The notes: generated from the sequence alone by a model not told the origin. A stretch of 64,000 nt of DNA from Miscanthus floridulus (GCF_019320115.1 NC_089581.1:8495707-8559706); one strand, 5' to 3'; positions 11,103-21,384 are shown, numbered from the stretch's first letter. Made by a program: numbers and translations.

Positions 11103-12098
11103 TCAGGTAACAAGAAGAGCCACAAGAACCCCAATTACAATCAGGATACTTCCTGCATTCAACTTTGATGAGGCCGCAGCTGCAGCAGCATCACGTGAGA
11201 GCGATGGTGAGGGCGATGGTGCCCAAAACGCGTTCCCATCTGACAACACACGAACCGACGGCCGAAACTTGGGCAGCTGGCCGGTGAGGCGATTGTTGGT
11301 AACATCAAGAAACCCAAGCTTGGGCAATGTCGCGAGAGCATCCGGTATCTCCCCGGCGAGGCGGTTTTCGCCCAGGTCAAGTCTTCGAAGCTCCGTCAGG
11401 TTCGCCATGGCCGGCGAGATCGTCCCTGAAAAGTTTGCGGCATGCAGGAAGATCCTGCTTACATCTGGCTCGGTGACGCAGGCCAGGCCCTGCCATGACT
11501 GGCAAGGGTCGTTCCCCCTCCATGTCCTCGCAAGCGAAACGGGGTAGCCGAACCCCTCGGCCACCCGGAGCAGAGCGCTCACCTGCGCGCTGCACGGCCT
11601 CCCGGGCTCGTCCGAGCAGAAACTGTTCCCGTCGACCACGTCGTCGGCGGCCACGCCCTTGGCGAACCGCGGCACCGGCCCCTGGAGGAAGTTGCCGGAC
11701 AGGGAGACGTTCCTGAGAGTCGCGATCTCGCCCAGGACCGCCGGCACCACCCCGGTGAGCGAGTTGCCCCGGAGCTGGAGCGACTCCAGCGCGGTGAGCG
11801 AGGAGAGGGAGGGCGGCAGCGTCCCGGCCAGGCCCTTCCCGGCGAGGTCGATGGCGGTGACGCGGCCGGAGGCGGAGCAGGTGATCCCCTCGAAGGTGGT
11901 GCAGGCGTCGCCGCCGGCGGTCCAGGAGGAGGGCGGCGTCGCGAGGGATTGGACGAGGTCGGCGATGGCGCTGGCATCTGAGGGCTCCATTCCCACTGCC
12001 GCCGCCGCAGCAAGGCAGCACGAGAGGAGGAGGACGAGGAGGCCCTTCTTCCTCGTCCCCGTGGTGGTGGATTCTTGACGATGGGCGGTGGTCGGCAT
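11103..12098 (-). CDS. TMK-like leucine-rich-repeat protein lacking a kinase, possibly GPI-anchored
   Basis: A single-exon frame of 331 residues. The ATG at 12098 is preferred over upstream in-frame ATGs because a TATA box at 12169-12175 places the transcript start near 12140. Residues 16-36 (KGLLVLLLSCCLAAAAAVG) are a signal peptide. An LRR N-cap (DACTTFEGITC) is at about 66-76, followed by three LRRs. A cysteine-bearing non-LRR island (FCSDEPGRPC to DPCQSWQGLAC, about 155-210) and a second LRR block follow. This two-block layout with a Cys-rich gap is that of the TMK auxin-related receptor kinases. The juxtamembrane, kinase and cytoplasmic parts are absent. The protein instead ends with a Ser/Ala-rich stretch and a hydrophobic tail (AGSILIVIGVLVALLVT) directly before the stop, which suits a GPI anchor signal or a bare membrane anchor. 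The first LRR block is shorter than in TMK1. Function is unknown; a decoy or co-receptor role is inference. Confidence 0.88.
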   Translation of the reverse strand: MPTTAHRQESTTTGTRKKGLLVLLLSCCLAAAAAVGMEPSDASAIADLVQSLATPPSSWTAGGDACTTFEGITCSASGRVTAIDLAGKGLAGTLPPSLSSLTALESLQLRGNSLTGVVPAVLGEIATLRNVSLSGNFLQGPVPRFAKGVAADDVVDGNSFCSDEPGRPCSAQVSALLRVAEGFGYPVSLARTWRGNDPCQSWQGLACVTEPDVSRIFLHAANFSGTISPAMANLTELRRLDLGENRLAGEIPDALATLPKLGFLDVTNNRLTGQLPKFRPSVRVLSDGNAFWAPSPSPSLSRDAAAAAASSKLNAGSILIVIGVLVALLVT

Positions 12099-12168
12099 TG
12101 TCACTTTGTCAGGTTGCGTTGGGAGTTGGACGGGATGGATCGTCGCCATCGGTCGGGTTCTCTTGTTA

Positions 12169-12175
12169 TTATATA
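12169..12175 (-). promoter_or_regulatory. TATA box of the TMK-like gene
   Basis: The minus strand reads TATATAA about 70 bp upstream of the chosen ATG, which fits a start site near 12140. It makes the two upstream in-frame ATGs (12149 and 12236) unlikely starts. Confidence 0.6.
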
Positions 12176-12182
12176 CTAGACT

Positions 12183-12290
12183 AGAGTCCAGTCTCGTACT
12201 CAACGCGGAGTCTCGTCCGTGTGGACTGACTGGCACTAACTACACACAGCCTAGAGTCCAGTCTCATACTCAACGCGGACTGACTGGCAC
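12183..12290. repeat. Imperfect tandem duplication upstream of the TMK-like gene
   Basis: The block ctagagtccagtctc-tactcaacgcgga plus gactgactggcac occurs twice, at about 12183-12233 and 12251-12290. The first copy has an extra segment (gtctcgtccgtgtg). It lies just upstream of the TATA box. Confidence 0.75.
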
Positions 12291-12291
12291 A

Positions 12292-13153
12292 AGGGCATGA
12301 TTGGTTGGATGACTTGCCTGGAGAAAAGTGTTGTCTGAGAGTTGCCTGGAATTTTGAGAGAATCTGCCTGGCCAGGCAAGTTGAGAGTTATTCGTTTGGT
12401 TAGATGCCTGGCCTGAGAAAGCTAATGAATAGAGATCATGTGTTTTCTTCTCTGCTGGAGAGGTAATTAATTCATTTTCTTAATTAATAATACCTCAAAT
12501 ATACACAAATAAACATACGGTGACAAAATAAAAACAGATAAGTGAGTTTTCTTAATTTATAATATGCTTAAATTAATGTGTTTTTTATTTATCTCTGTAT
12601 AGTTAACATGTATTTTTATAATCTGATTAACCAAAATATATAATTTAGTAAATTGTTGTCACGTGTTTAATATTAGATAATCACGTTTAATAAGATTAAA
12701 TAGGAAATATATTGATAAATTATGTCTTTTAGTATAATATATGATTTTAATACTTTTGATTAAATAATGTGAGGATAAATAAAAAATAAGTAATCAATAT
12801 AAGAAATCTTAATCTAGATTTGAAAAAAATAATGGTTATGAACAGTAAAATATCCTTTCCATGCCTATGTGATAATAACGTGGATGTAATTTTTTAGCAA
12901 ACATGTGTATCTTTTGTGAATAATAAAAGAACAGGACAATAATAGTTAATAATAGAACAAAAGCGGCACAGTGCATCATTAATGCTCAGGCAATCTCACG
13001 ATCATCCAGGCGCTCGTTTTTGCTCGCCTGGGCCTGGCGTTGTTGCCTGGTACATGCATGTGTTCAGGTTCGCAACCAAATGAGTACCAGGCGACATCCA
13101 GGCAATCTGAAGCTCAGGCAAAGTAGAGCCAGGGTGTTAACCAAACACGCCCT
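12292..13153. mobile_element. Non-autonomous DNA transposon, 862 bp, with TGCCTGG subterminal repeats
   Basis: The left end agggcatgattggttgg matches the complement of the right end (agggcgtgtttggttaac). The motif TGCCTGG or its complement CCAGGCA is repeated many times within the outer 150 bp of each end, while the middle is AT-rich and non-coding. This is the layout of a transposase-binding subterminal array. I could not find a convincing target duplication, so the superfamily is uncertain. Confidence 0.65.
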
Positions 13154-13327
13154 AACTACTCACAGCCTGTGCTGCGTTTTTTTTAATGATACGGTTTGGG
13201 AATGGAATTGCGGAGGGAGCGGCGGTGGCATCAGTGATTACTTAATTTGTCGGGTGTGTCTACGTAGCATGTGACCGATGGTTTGCTTAACCATTAGTTA
13301 TGTTCAGATGTATTTTGTAATGTTCAC

Positions 13328-13329
<2 letters not shown>

Positions 13330-13382
<53 letters not shown>

Positions 13383-13642
13383 GTACTATCCTATAGCTGG
13401 CTACAGAATAACTTATTCTGTAGCCACTTTGAGTTATGATAATTACTATGTTAATTTACGATATTATAGTAACTCCTTACTAAGTGGTTTAATATAACGT
13501 TATGGTAAATATCCCCATGTGTTATACTAACCCAACTATCGTAAATATGTATCGACATTATGGTAAATTAGTATATAAAATTATAGTAAATGGAGGTGGC
13601 TACAGAATAACTTATTTTGTAGCCGGCTACTGAATAGCCTCT

Positions 13643-13691
<49 letters not shown>
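13330..13691. repeat. Micron-like MITE flanked on both sides by (TA)n
   Basis: A (TA)n run at 13330-13378 and another at about 13646-13691 enclose a 260-bp unit. Its ends (gctggctacagaataactta near 13396, and the complement of tacagaataacttattttgt near 13601) form inverted repeats of about 40 bp. The interior repeats ttatggtaaat-type sequence. Rice 'Micron' MITEs have the same arrangement, with (TA)n on both sides (family knowledge). The short open frame across the (TA)n encodes only Ile/Tyr repeats and is not a gene. Confidence 0.75.
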
Positions 13692-13693
<2 letters not shown>

Positions 13694-13975
13694 GTTTACG
13701 TAGTACATGTTGTTCTATAATGTCGTGATGTTCTATGTTGTTTTTTGCGATGTTCAAGTGATACATATGTGATGTTCCGTTGTGTTAGATGATGTGTTTT
13801 AATGTTATGTGATGTTCTCAGGCGGCTGCTAAAATACATGTGATGTTCTGTGATGTATTTTAGAATGTTCCGTGATGCACCTTGTGATGTTTCGACAGTA
13901 TACAAGTGATGTTGTGCGAAATTGGACTGACAAGAAAACAAAATATCAGGCAACTGCATTTGAGTAAAACTCTAA
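13692..13975. other. Stretch rich in GATGTT words
   Basis: The words gtgatgtt, gatgttc and atgttccgtgatg recur about ten times, giving a diffuse, degenerate tandem look. No gene is seen. Similar atgttca words lie left of the (TA)n run, so the Micron-like unit may have inserted into this sequence. Confidence 0.5.
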
Positions 13976-14092
13976 CAGCCTGTTCGTTTGAGATTATCAG
14001 CCAAATCAGCTAGCTAGCCAGCAGTGTTTTCTCTCAAAAAACCAGCCACCAGTACTTTCAGCCAGCCAGATCAGCCCAAGCGAACAGTCATT
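13976..14092. repeat. MITE of the cctgttcg family
   Basis: The left end cagcctgttcgtttgag is inverted at the right end (agcccaagcgaacagtc). The interior shares cagcagtgttttctctc with the element in the bHLH intron. Confidence 0.65.
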
Positions 14093-14171
14093 TGTTTGGT
14101 TGGGGCACGGTAATGGCACCGAGAGCAAATGGAGCAGTTGCAGTGCACTAGCACTGTCCTGTAATGCTTTA

Positions 14172-14353
14172 AGCCTTGGGTAGGAGCGGAAACTTTAGCT
14201 ATTAAAACTACTTTAGTCACTTTTAGTCACTTTTGAGATACTAATGTGACTAAACTAATTTAGTCACTTTTTAGTCAGTTTGTTTGATATTTTAGTAGCT
14301 AAAGTGACTAAAGTTTAGTAGCTAAACTTCAGCAAGGGGAACCAAACAGGCCG
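14172..14353. repeat. Small element rich in ctaaagt/actttag
   Basis: Repeated tagtcactttt and its complement give a fold-back structure. The right end ggggaaccaaacaggcc and the left end (gccttgggtaggagcgg) are only partly inverted. This is a recognisable grass MITE type, but the borders are approximate. Confidence 0.5.
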
Positions 14354-14607
14354 ATACTCCCTTCGGTTTTCTAAAAGATGTCATTTTGAGTTTGTCTTAA
14401 GTCAAACATTTTAAACTTTAACTATAAATAATTTTTTTTTGTTGAGTTTGAAAATATGAAAGTGATGTAAGTAGATTTATCTCCAAATGTAGTAATGGTC
14501 AAAGTTGTTTTTTTGATGCGTGACTTGAGTGTTAATAGAGCATCGAGAGGGTAAACTAACTGAAGTAGTTGAGGGTAAACTAAACCAACTGAAGTAGTTG
14601 AGGGAGT
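14354..14607. repeat. Possible Stowaway-like MITE
   Basis: The left end (tactcccttcggttttc) and the complement of the right end (tactccctcaactactt) begin alike, next to TA. The rest of the inverted repeat is weak and the call is tentative. Confidence 0.3.
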
Positions 14608-14830
14608 AAATCAAACAAAACGTTAGTTTAGGGTTATCTGGACATAGGCCAAACTTGGGGGGAGTAATTTGAACTTTTTTGTCGATTAAATAAACCAACA
14701 AGTCAGGTTCCAAACTCAGGACTCCATAGCAACGGTAAGTGTTGAGTTTCAATCACAAACTACTTCATTCAGAAAGTTTAACCAACTATTACACTTCAGT
14801 ACTAAGTTGAAAAAAGGCATGCAAAGCAGA

Positions 14831-15560
14831 TTAGAAGATCTTCAGTACCACAAGTCCGCTTTTGCAACCTAGCTGATATAGAGCTGCGTTGGTGACCTTT
14901 TCTTCCCTCATAGAGGTTAGTATGTCCTCTCGATGTTTGTACTTGCTAAAAAGATTTTGGCCTTTAACATACTTAATGAAAGAATCCCCAAGTGTTTCTA
15001 ATGATTCCAGTGAAATAGTCTCCTGGCATTCCTTTGTTGTAAGTGCTTCCAGAATCTGCACATGATACAGCTTGCTAACTTCAAATTCATAGGAAATGAA
15101 ATAGTTAAGCATTTACCAATGTTGTTATTAGTTTAGAAATTAAGCATAATACAAGCAAGCCATCTGTTCTTTTTTTTAAAAAAAAACTACTGTTCAGTAG
15201 CATGTAATGCATTGACATTGCCAATTGACAAGTCTTCTTTATTCTCAACACCTCGACAAAATAAGAGCAACTAAAATTCTTTTGTAGCTTAAAAGCTCAT
15301 CCAATTAACCTTAGTATCTAGTTGCCTACTACAGCTATTAGTGGAGTAAATAACTGCTGAGAAAAAGAGAACCTTCATAGCTGCTATGTTGAACTGTTGC
15401 ATTCTTGGGCCCAACTGGATTTTCAACTTTGCAGAAAGAAGCAGACATTGAATACGGTACATTATGGAAGGAACAAATGAGAAGCTGAACAAAGTATTTG
15501 TTGACACTGGTGTCATGACTACTCTGCAGAGTTCAGGTGGCAACTTAACACTCCCAGGTT
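14831..15560 (-). pseudogene. Fragment of a Dicer-like (DCL3-type) gene: RNase III domain
   Basis: Two adjacent exons of a plant Dicer-like protein survive on the minus strand. Exon 15373-15560 begins after a good acceptor and reads PGSVKLPPELCRVV, with FVPSIMYRIQCLLL further on. It ends MKV-free at ATGAAG|GT. The next exon starts at 15055 with ILEALTTKECQETISLESLE, followed by TLGDSFIKYVKGQ. Together they are the start of the first RNase III domain, with the signature LESLETLGDSF carrying the acidic catalytic residues. The phase is kept across the intron and no stop interrupts them, so the fragment looks recent. Nothing of the helicase, PAZ, second RNase III or dsRNA-binding parts is visible on either side. 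The right flank becomes a Stowaway-like MITE at about 15722. It is either a captured or translocated fragment or the remains of a deleted gene. Assignment to DCL3 rather than DCL2 or DCL4 is tentative. Confidence 0.8.
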
Positions 15561-16290
15561 CTGAAGAAAGGAAAAGGATAAGTTAGCATCATACATATAG
15601 CCTATTGACAGCAGTAGGGTCACAGGTTATAACTCTTAACTTCTAAACTCATTCTCTGTCTTCTGAGAGTAGAAAATTACATGTGCATACCTTTTCTTTT
15701 GCATGGAATTTACTTACTAAATTACTCCCTCCATTTCAATATAAGGTGCGGTTTGACTAGACGTGGTCTCCAGAGTTATACTTTGACCTATATTTTATCT
15801 TATAAGATAGTGCTTTCAAATACTAATCCAATGGTATCACTTATGTAAGGCTAATTGTTGGTTGTATGTACTGTTAGAATAAGATATATGCTAACATGAT
15901 ATGATTTGTAGAGGAAGTATTTTGCACTATCAAGAGGGAAAAATATCGTGTGTAATAACGAATTTATATATGCTGTTAGAACAAGATATCCAAGAGGCAA
16001 AAATATTGGTACTATTAACAGAAAACAACCTTTCCTTTTTTCTAGCATTTGTAGAGGAAGTTTTGCACTGTGAATAATCCAAGTTTGCTTTTAGAGGTAA
16101 AATGTGGGCCATATCCAAAGCATACAAAAAGAATACCAATTTTTGGATGTAAATTCTACCAATTACAGGAGCACATAACAAATATAAGGACAAATATAAA
16201 TCTAATCTTAATATGTCAAGGGCGTTGGTGCCGCCCTTGGCTTCTCAACTCGAAGCTAGAACCAGGTAAAGGTGCCAGGGTTTTTGCCTA
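15561..16290. other. Intergenic DNA with a Stowaway-like MITE
   Basis: A MITE at about 15722-15924 starts tactccctccatttcaatat and ends tttgtagaggaagtat, which is its rough complement. A partial duplication of the adjoining sequence follows (ttagaataagatat / ttagaacaagatat and gtagaggaagt twice). No gene is supported. Confidence 0.45.
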
Positions 16291-16624
16291 GCTACCGAGC
16301 AGCAGGGGATGAGATTAAGAGTAGCAGAGGCAGATTAGGAGATAACTTGTTTCTTCGTTCCTTTCTCATAAGCTGATTACATAAGTCTATATACAGAGCA
16401 GCCCAGCCACAAACGCCCAGCTCTGCTCTCATGCGCCTAGCTCTGCTCTCCTTGTTTCTCTCCCCACTAATCACTCTCATTACTCTAATACCTTCCCCAT
16501 AAATCTTAATTGCTGCTGACTACAGATGGTACCTCCTTGGATGTCGCTCTGGCCCTTCTGGCCATATTTCTCATTAATTCTATCCTTTCCCCTAGACTAC
16601 TAATTGTCATTAACTACAGCTGGT

Positions 16625-17106
16625 GCCCCCCTTGGAGACTACCCAGGCTGCGTCCACATGACATCTCCCCCTCCCTTGACGAGCAGCTCATCCTCGAGCT
16701 GGAAGGTTGGAGAGCGGTCGATGAAGCTGTCGATGTCCTCCCAGGTGGCTGATGCAGTTGGAGGGGTTCCGGCGGACTTCTTCATGAGCCAGCAGACCGG
16801 ATGATCCTTGTGCCAAAAGGACATGGTGAAGGCCACAAAGTCCCACAGGATTGGGCCGAGTGCGGCTAGCTATTGGGTACCCAGTACCACGTCGTAACCC
16901 GGCAAGGGGAGCGCGAAGAAGTCAGCTGAGAATTGATCACCGTTGATGGAGAATGGCACCCGCCTATACACGCCTGTGCACGGCACGCGCTCGCCACTAG
17001 CCATCGTGATGGTCGCCGAGCTGCAGCCAACCATAGGTAGTCCGGTGCGGCTGGCAACCTTCTTCTCAACGAGGTTGTGCGTTGAGCCCGAGTCGATGAG
17101 GGCGTG
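16625..17106 (-). pseudogene. Ty3 aspartic protease remnant
   Basis: The frame reads ALIDSGSTHNLVEKK, the retropepsin active site with the DSG triad. It continues through PGYDVVLGTQ, a stop codon near 16872, and then ALGPILWDF and DELLVKGGGDVMW, which are typical of the region between protease and RT in grass Ty3 polyproteins. The stop after GTQ is TAG where family members have Trp, so it is one G-to-A change. The reading frame upstream continues on the far side of the solo LTR at 18289. Confidence 0.8.
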
Positions 17107-18288
17107 TGTAAGTACAATCAAGCCTAATTTTGGGTTTTGGTGTTGATGACTACTTAATTAGAGGACTAATGAGCTTTACAAGTATGAGATACAGGGAATC
17201 TATGCAAAGAGGATGTAATAAGGAAAGGAGGAGCCTCCAATTATTTTCATGGACAGCGGTCTACTCAAAGGAGGTTTACATTTCATTTTTATATTTTGAA
17301 ATTGAGTATAGGTATGTCGTACTATCAAGAGGGACACCTCATCTGGTCAAAATTATGTGACCAAGTGCTCTAATTCTACACAAAACATCCTCATTCATCC
17401 ACCAAGATAGCCAGCAAGTCAGATCCTTTTTTAGCTAACCTAGTGAGTGCAGCAGTGCCGCACTTAAAAGTACTGTTTGGTAACAGGGGTATTTATACCC
17501 TCTCCTGTCCTCCCCAACGGTCACTGCTTCTTCTCCAATGTTCATTTCGCGAGTAGACCGACCAGAGCTCTTCTCTCTCTACCTCCATTGGCACACCTTG
17601 AGCTCCCAAGCAACTCCATTGATATCCCATCAACCCTTGAGAGAAAAAGGTGCCAAAACTCGATTAGAAAGTAGATCCACTGGTTCCCCAACTCTAAAGA
17701 GCATTTGGTTCATGTTTTGGCCGACGGTGGTGTTTGTTACTCTTGGAGCTTTGCTCCTAGCCAGCTAGAGCATCGCTCGATGAGCTTGCCAACCTTGTGG
17801 CAGCCTCAGGAGGTTTGTAATCAACCCCTATAGCTAGTGAAATCACCCCTCATCTCAAGAGTTCACTCTCTTGACTTGAGAACGAGGTAGGATTGCAAAA
17901 CCCTAAGCCTTAGTGGCACAACCTCAACAACGTGGACTTAGGCAAGCCTTAGTGGCGAGCTGAACCATGGGATAAATCATTGTGTTATTTGTGTTGTTGT
18001 GCTTCACTTGTTCTTATGGTGATTTCTAGGGTTTGAGCCTGATCTACTTGTGTGTGGTGTTCCTACCACTTTTGGCTCTCGATCTATGAACTATACCCTT
18101 GTAGGAAGCTAAGAAATTTACTCGATCTAAATTTCATTAGGTAGATTTTGAACTGTGGACAAACATTCTCTGCAGGCGCGGTAGTGCCGCGGTCAGGGTG
18201 CGGCAGTGCCACACTTAGGTCTGATGTTTAATTGAATTAAGTTTTGACAACCCTATTCACCCCCTCTAGGCACTCCAGAGATCCTACA
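17107..18288. mobile_element. Solo LTR, 1182 bp, inside the Ty3 protease region
   Basis: The unit begins TGTAAGTAC and ends GATCCTACA. It is flanked by gcgtg (17102-17106) and gcatg (18289-18293), a 5-bp target duplication with one transition. It splits the Ty3 frame exactly between VHA and LIDSGST. The sequence ctattcaccccctctag near the right end recurs, inverted, in the insertion at 45055, so both belong to related families. There is no coding capacity. Confidence 0.8.
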
Positions 18289-18632
18289 GCATGAACGTTG
18301 ACGTCGCCTAGCCGGAGGCGCACTTGCATGGTGTTCCTGGTGTGGATGCCGGTGATCGCGTGGAGCAACATCGGTAGTGTTGGATTGGCTTGGTCGTCAG
18401 AGGCGGTGTCACTGTCATCATCCGTCGCTGCTAGGTCCAACAAGAACAGGCGCTACCACACTTGGTTGTGACCACACCCAAACTTTTCATTGCAATTGAA
18501 GCAAAGGCCGAGCCGGTGGCATTCTTCCATCTCGGACATCGACAGGTGCTTGACAGGGTGGCCCTCCACCATGACGGTGGCAGCTGCGGTAGTCGTTGTA
18601 GGTGGCGAAGCAGGAAGAGCGGGACGTGGTGG
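18289..18632 (-). pseudogene. Ty3 gag C-terminus with zinc knuckle
   Basis: The minus frame contains HLSMSEMEECHRLGLCFNCN, then EKFGCGHNQVW. This matches the gag zinc knuckle, but its last cysteine position appears as Trp. A stretch ending MLHAITGIHTRNTMQVRLRL leads to the protease. One frame break lies near 18450. It ends abruptly at the CACTA terminus. Confidence 0.7.
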
Positions 18633-18649
18633 CACTACCGGACTCAGGT

Positions 18650-19225
18650 TATTTGCCGAGTGCCCCAGGCACTCGGCAAAGCCTAGTAGGCACACGGCAA
18701 ATGCTTTGTCGATAGCCGCCGACGACAAACAGCACAAGGCAAAGTTTCTGACGGCAAAGGCACTCTTTGTCGAGTGTTTTCTATCGCGCACACGACAAAC
18801 CTTTGCCGAGTGCCAACCACGAGCCTCGGCAAAAAAAGGCAAGTGGACGGCGAGAACACGGTGACAGACACTTTGCCGAGTGCCAGGATGGCCAGGCACT
18901 TGGCAAAGTTGTTTATTTTGCCGTGTGCCTCCCGATGGACACTCGGTGAAGATTTCATCAATTTTTTTAAAAATATTTTCTTTGCCGTGTGCCTCACCGC
19001 AGACACTCGGTAAAGACGTCGATTTTTTTGAAAAAAATGTTTGCCGAGCGCCACCATGCAGGCACTCGGCAAAGCTACCCCCTTTGCCGAGTGCCATGAC
19101 CATAGCACTCGGCAAAGCGTGTTCCTAGGTTCCCAGGTTGGACCACTTTGCTGAGTGCTATGGTCATGGGCTCATGGCACTCGGCAAAGGGTGACTTTGC
19201 CGAGTGTTGCACTTGGCAAAGTGAT
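18650..19225. repeat. CACTA subterminal repeat array
   Basis: About nine pairs of TTTGCCGAGTGCC and its complement GGCACTCGGCAAAG are spaced by roughly 10-20 bases, so each pair can fold back. Some copies carry variants (TTTGCCGTGTGCC, ACTCGGTGAAG). In CACTA elements such arrays are the binding sites of the TnpA-like protein (family knowledge). Confidence 0.85.
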
Positions 19226-19264
19226 CCAAAAATGTCTTTTTTAGTTTTTTGCATTCCAATGAAA

Positions 19265-19480
19265 CAAACAATACATATATCACCACAGATCACATATATC
19301 GCCACAGATCACATATATCACCATTATGTCACAACATATCACACATATCACACATATATCACAATATATCACACATATCACACATACGTCACATATAAGT
19401 CACAAGTGCATCACCAAGTGCAACAAGTGAACCAAGTGCATCAACAAGTGAACCAAGTAATCCAAGTGCACCACAAGTGA
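19265..19480. repeat. Two adjacent minisatellites inside the CACTA
   Basis: First, a degenerate array of acatatatcac-type units (about 19270-19400). Then an array of caagtgaac/caagtgcat units (about 19400-19490). Both are non-coding. Confidence 0.75.
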
Positions 19481-19680
19481 ACCACAAATGCAAATCCAAG
19501 TATCTCCAAGTACCATGCATAATAAACATCAACCCACAAGTACCATTCACCAAGGGCCCCACCCTGGCTGATGTGTTTGGGCATGAGGCACATCATTCGA
19601 AGCCACTGATTGATTCTACACAAAGGAGAAGAGATTGCATGTGTGAGGTCATACAAGCAAAGCAATAAACATGGTAAGTA

Positions 19681-21196
19681 AAGGGGTCAAGGTAGAGAAG
19701 GCAAACTCACAGGAGTAGTTGCAGGAGCAGGTGGAGGAGGGAATAGCCCAGGTGGCGGAGGTTGACCCATACTCACGCCAAGACTTTGCATGTATAGAAA
19801 CATCTCCTCCATCCTCTTTTGCTCGGCCTCCATCCTCGCCTCTAAATCCTCCCAACGCTTCCTTTCTACTTCCAGCTGGGCCTACAATATTTCACCCCAT
19901 TGTTACAATGCAAAGCTAAGGTATGTTAAAATCAATGAACGACGAATAAAATAGAAATAACCTGGAGCGCCTCCATCTAGAGCTGTGCAGCGGTCGGCCA
20001 TGGGCGTATGGCCGGGCTTGAGCTCATGCTCCTTGCTTGAATCTGGGAGAGAGTGGGAGTAGTGGCCGTGTCAAGTGTGCTATCACCAATCCAGTACTGC
20101 CCATGCTTCTTGCCTCCTCCCACCCTCATGACGACTTCTCCATCAAGGTCCTAGGTGAGAGGATCGTAGTTTGGCCCATGGACCTGCTTTGCCATCGATG
20201 TGTACTCACTGAGGTGGCTGTGGATGGTCGCATTGCTGTACATCAAGGCTAGGTCCTCTAGGTTGTAGTCAACATCGGACATCACCTTGCCCTTGTGGGC
20301 CAAAGCCCATGCCTTGAACTGGGAGCAAGGCTGGCCACCATGTGCCGCTGACTACGAAAAGAACAGGAAGATGATTAGAAATTATGCAGAAGCGAGCGTT
20401 AGAATAAAGTAATGAATTCATGTATCCATCTATTTGCGTTTGGTCGAGGATAAGGTTCCCTTGATGGTGTGGTGCACCTAGCATCATCAAACGCCGCTCC
20501 CGGCAAGCGTTGTGCATCTCCTCCCACTCGGTGGCGCACCATCTATCGACCATCTTTTCCTAGCACTGGGGATGTAGGGCGCACCACCATGGAATCGCCT
20601 ACACATCATCAAGTATATGACATATAAGAAGATCAAATTAACCGTACTTAATCTTAGAACAAATCAGTATTAATGTTCTATATTTACCTGTAGGTATTAT
20701 TCTTTGGTCAGACTCATCTGTCTTGCTTGAGCTTTGTTGATCTTCACCCCCTCGTACTCGGCGCTGTATGTTATGATGGCCTTTATGTGCACCTCGTAAT
20801 GCATGTCCTTCATGAGTTTACGACATGCTTTCTCAGCCACCTTAGTCGCCTGTGGCTCAAATCCTGGCTCCACTCTAAAGAAATCCTGCATATAGACATG
20901 ATGTATCTAGTTATTATTTAAAGAATGTCCAAAGAATGCGATGTAATGAGCAATGTAGTGCAAGGAATTCTTACCAACAGCTTGGTCACCACCTGCACCC
21001 CCTTGTTGCGGAATTGCCTGCAAAGCCGATCTGGTAAATCCCCCGCGGCCGTGTAGTGGTCAAACGTGTAGGCCGGCTCCAGCGTTCCGGCATACTCAAC
21101 TATGCCAGGGAAGTGGTACTTGCACAAAAGACCCAAGATGCCATTGGGCAAGCAGTTGTGAGCACCTGGAGCCACAACCTGCCAACTCCTGCCCAA
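19681..21196 (-). pseudogene. CACTA tnpA-like gene (plant Ptta/En/Spm transposase family), multi-exon, damaged
   Basis: Minus-strand exon-like frames appear in order. First is RSWQVVAPGAHNCLPNGILG with LLCKYHFPGIVEY (from 21190). Next is DFFRVEPGFEPQATKVAEKA with EYEGVKINKAQARQ (20890-20700). Then come MVDRWCATEWEEMHNACRER (20553-20420), FKAWALAHKGKVMSDVDYNL with a YTSMAKQVHGP block (20340-20050), and finally RMEEMFLYMQSLGVSMGQPP with a Pro-rich tail (19880-19690). This is the second-gene product of grass CACTA elements, which binds subterminal repeats. In-frame stops (for example near 20150) and a wobbling intron pattern suggest it no longer works. Confidence 0.7.
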
Positions 21197-21384
21197 GTGG
21201 TTAATAAAAATTATTAGTTTCTATTATGGTTTTCATCATAACAAATGAAAAAGTAGTGCTAACATGTAAAGTTACATACCTAGACCTAGTGGGCCGAATC
21301 ATCGGGCGACGCTCATGAGGTATTGGTCGCCTTGGGAGGGTCGAGGGACCTCGCAACCAGACAGCTGACCCCAAACTAGAGGAA

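Larger units (their letters stand above)
16291..18632 (-). mobile_element. Decayed Ty3/gypsy retrotransposon, interrupted by a solo LTR and a CACTA element
   Basis: Read on the minus strand, the order is gag zinc knuckle (18632-18440), linker (18440-18289), a solo-LTR insertion (17107-18288), the aspartic protease (17106-16620), then LTR-like sequence (to about 16291) with a TATATA box near 16388. RT, RNase H and integrase are missing, so a large internal deletion joined the protease region to an LTR. The CACTA element starting at 18633 cuts gag on its N-terminal side. Confidence 0.7.

Noticed and set aside
11377..12078. Overlapping long open frames on both strands
   Set aside because: Alternative frames of the GC-rich TMK-like gene; only the 11103-12098 frame has LRR motifs and a signal peptide.
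13581..13766. Open frame with a long Ile/Tyr repeat
   Set aside because: It is the translation of a (TA)n microsatellite.
18453..19128. Open frames in the CACTA terminus
   Set aside because: They arise from the TTTGCCGAGTG repeat array; only the zinc-knuckle end below 18632 belongs to a real (Ty3) protein.
19265..19480. Possible CRISPR-like spaced repeats
   Set aside because: Units are contiguous and degenerate, without unique spacers, and this is a plant nuclear sequence.
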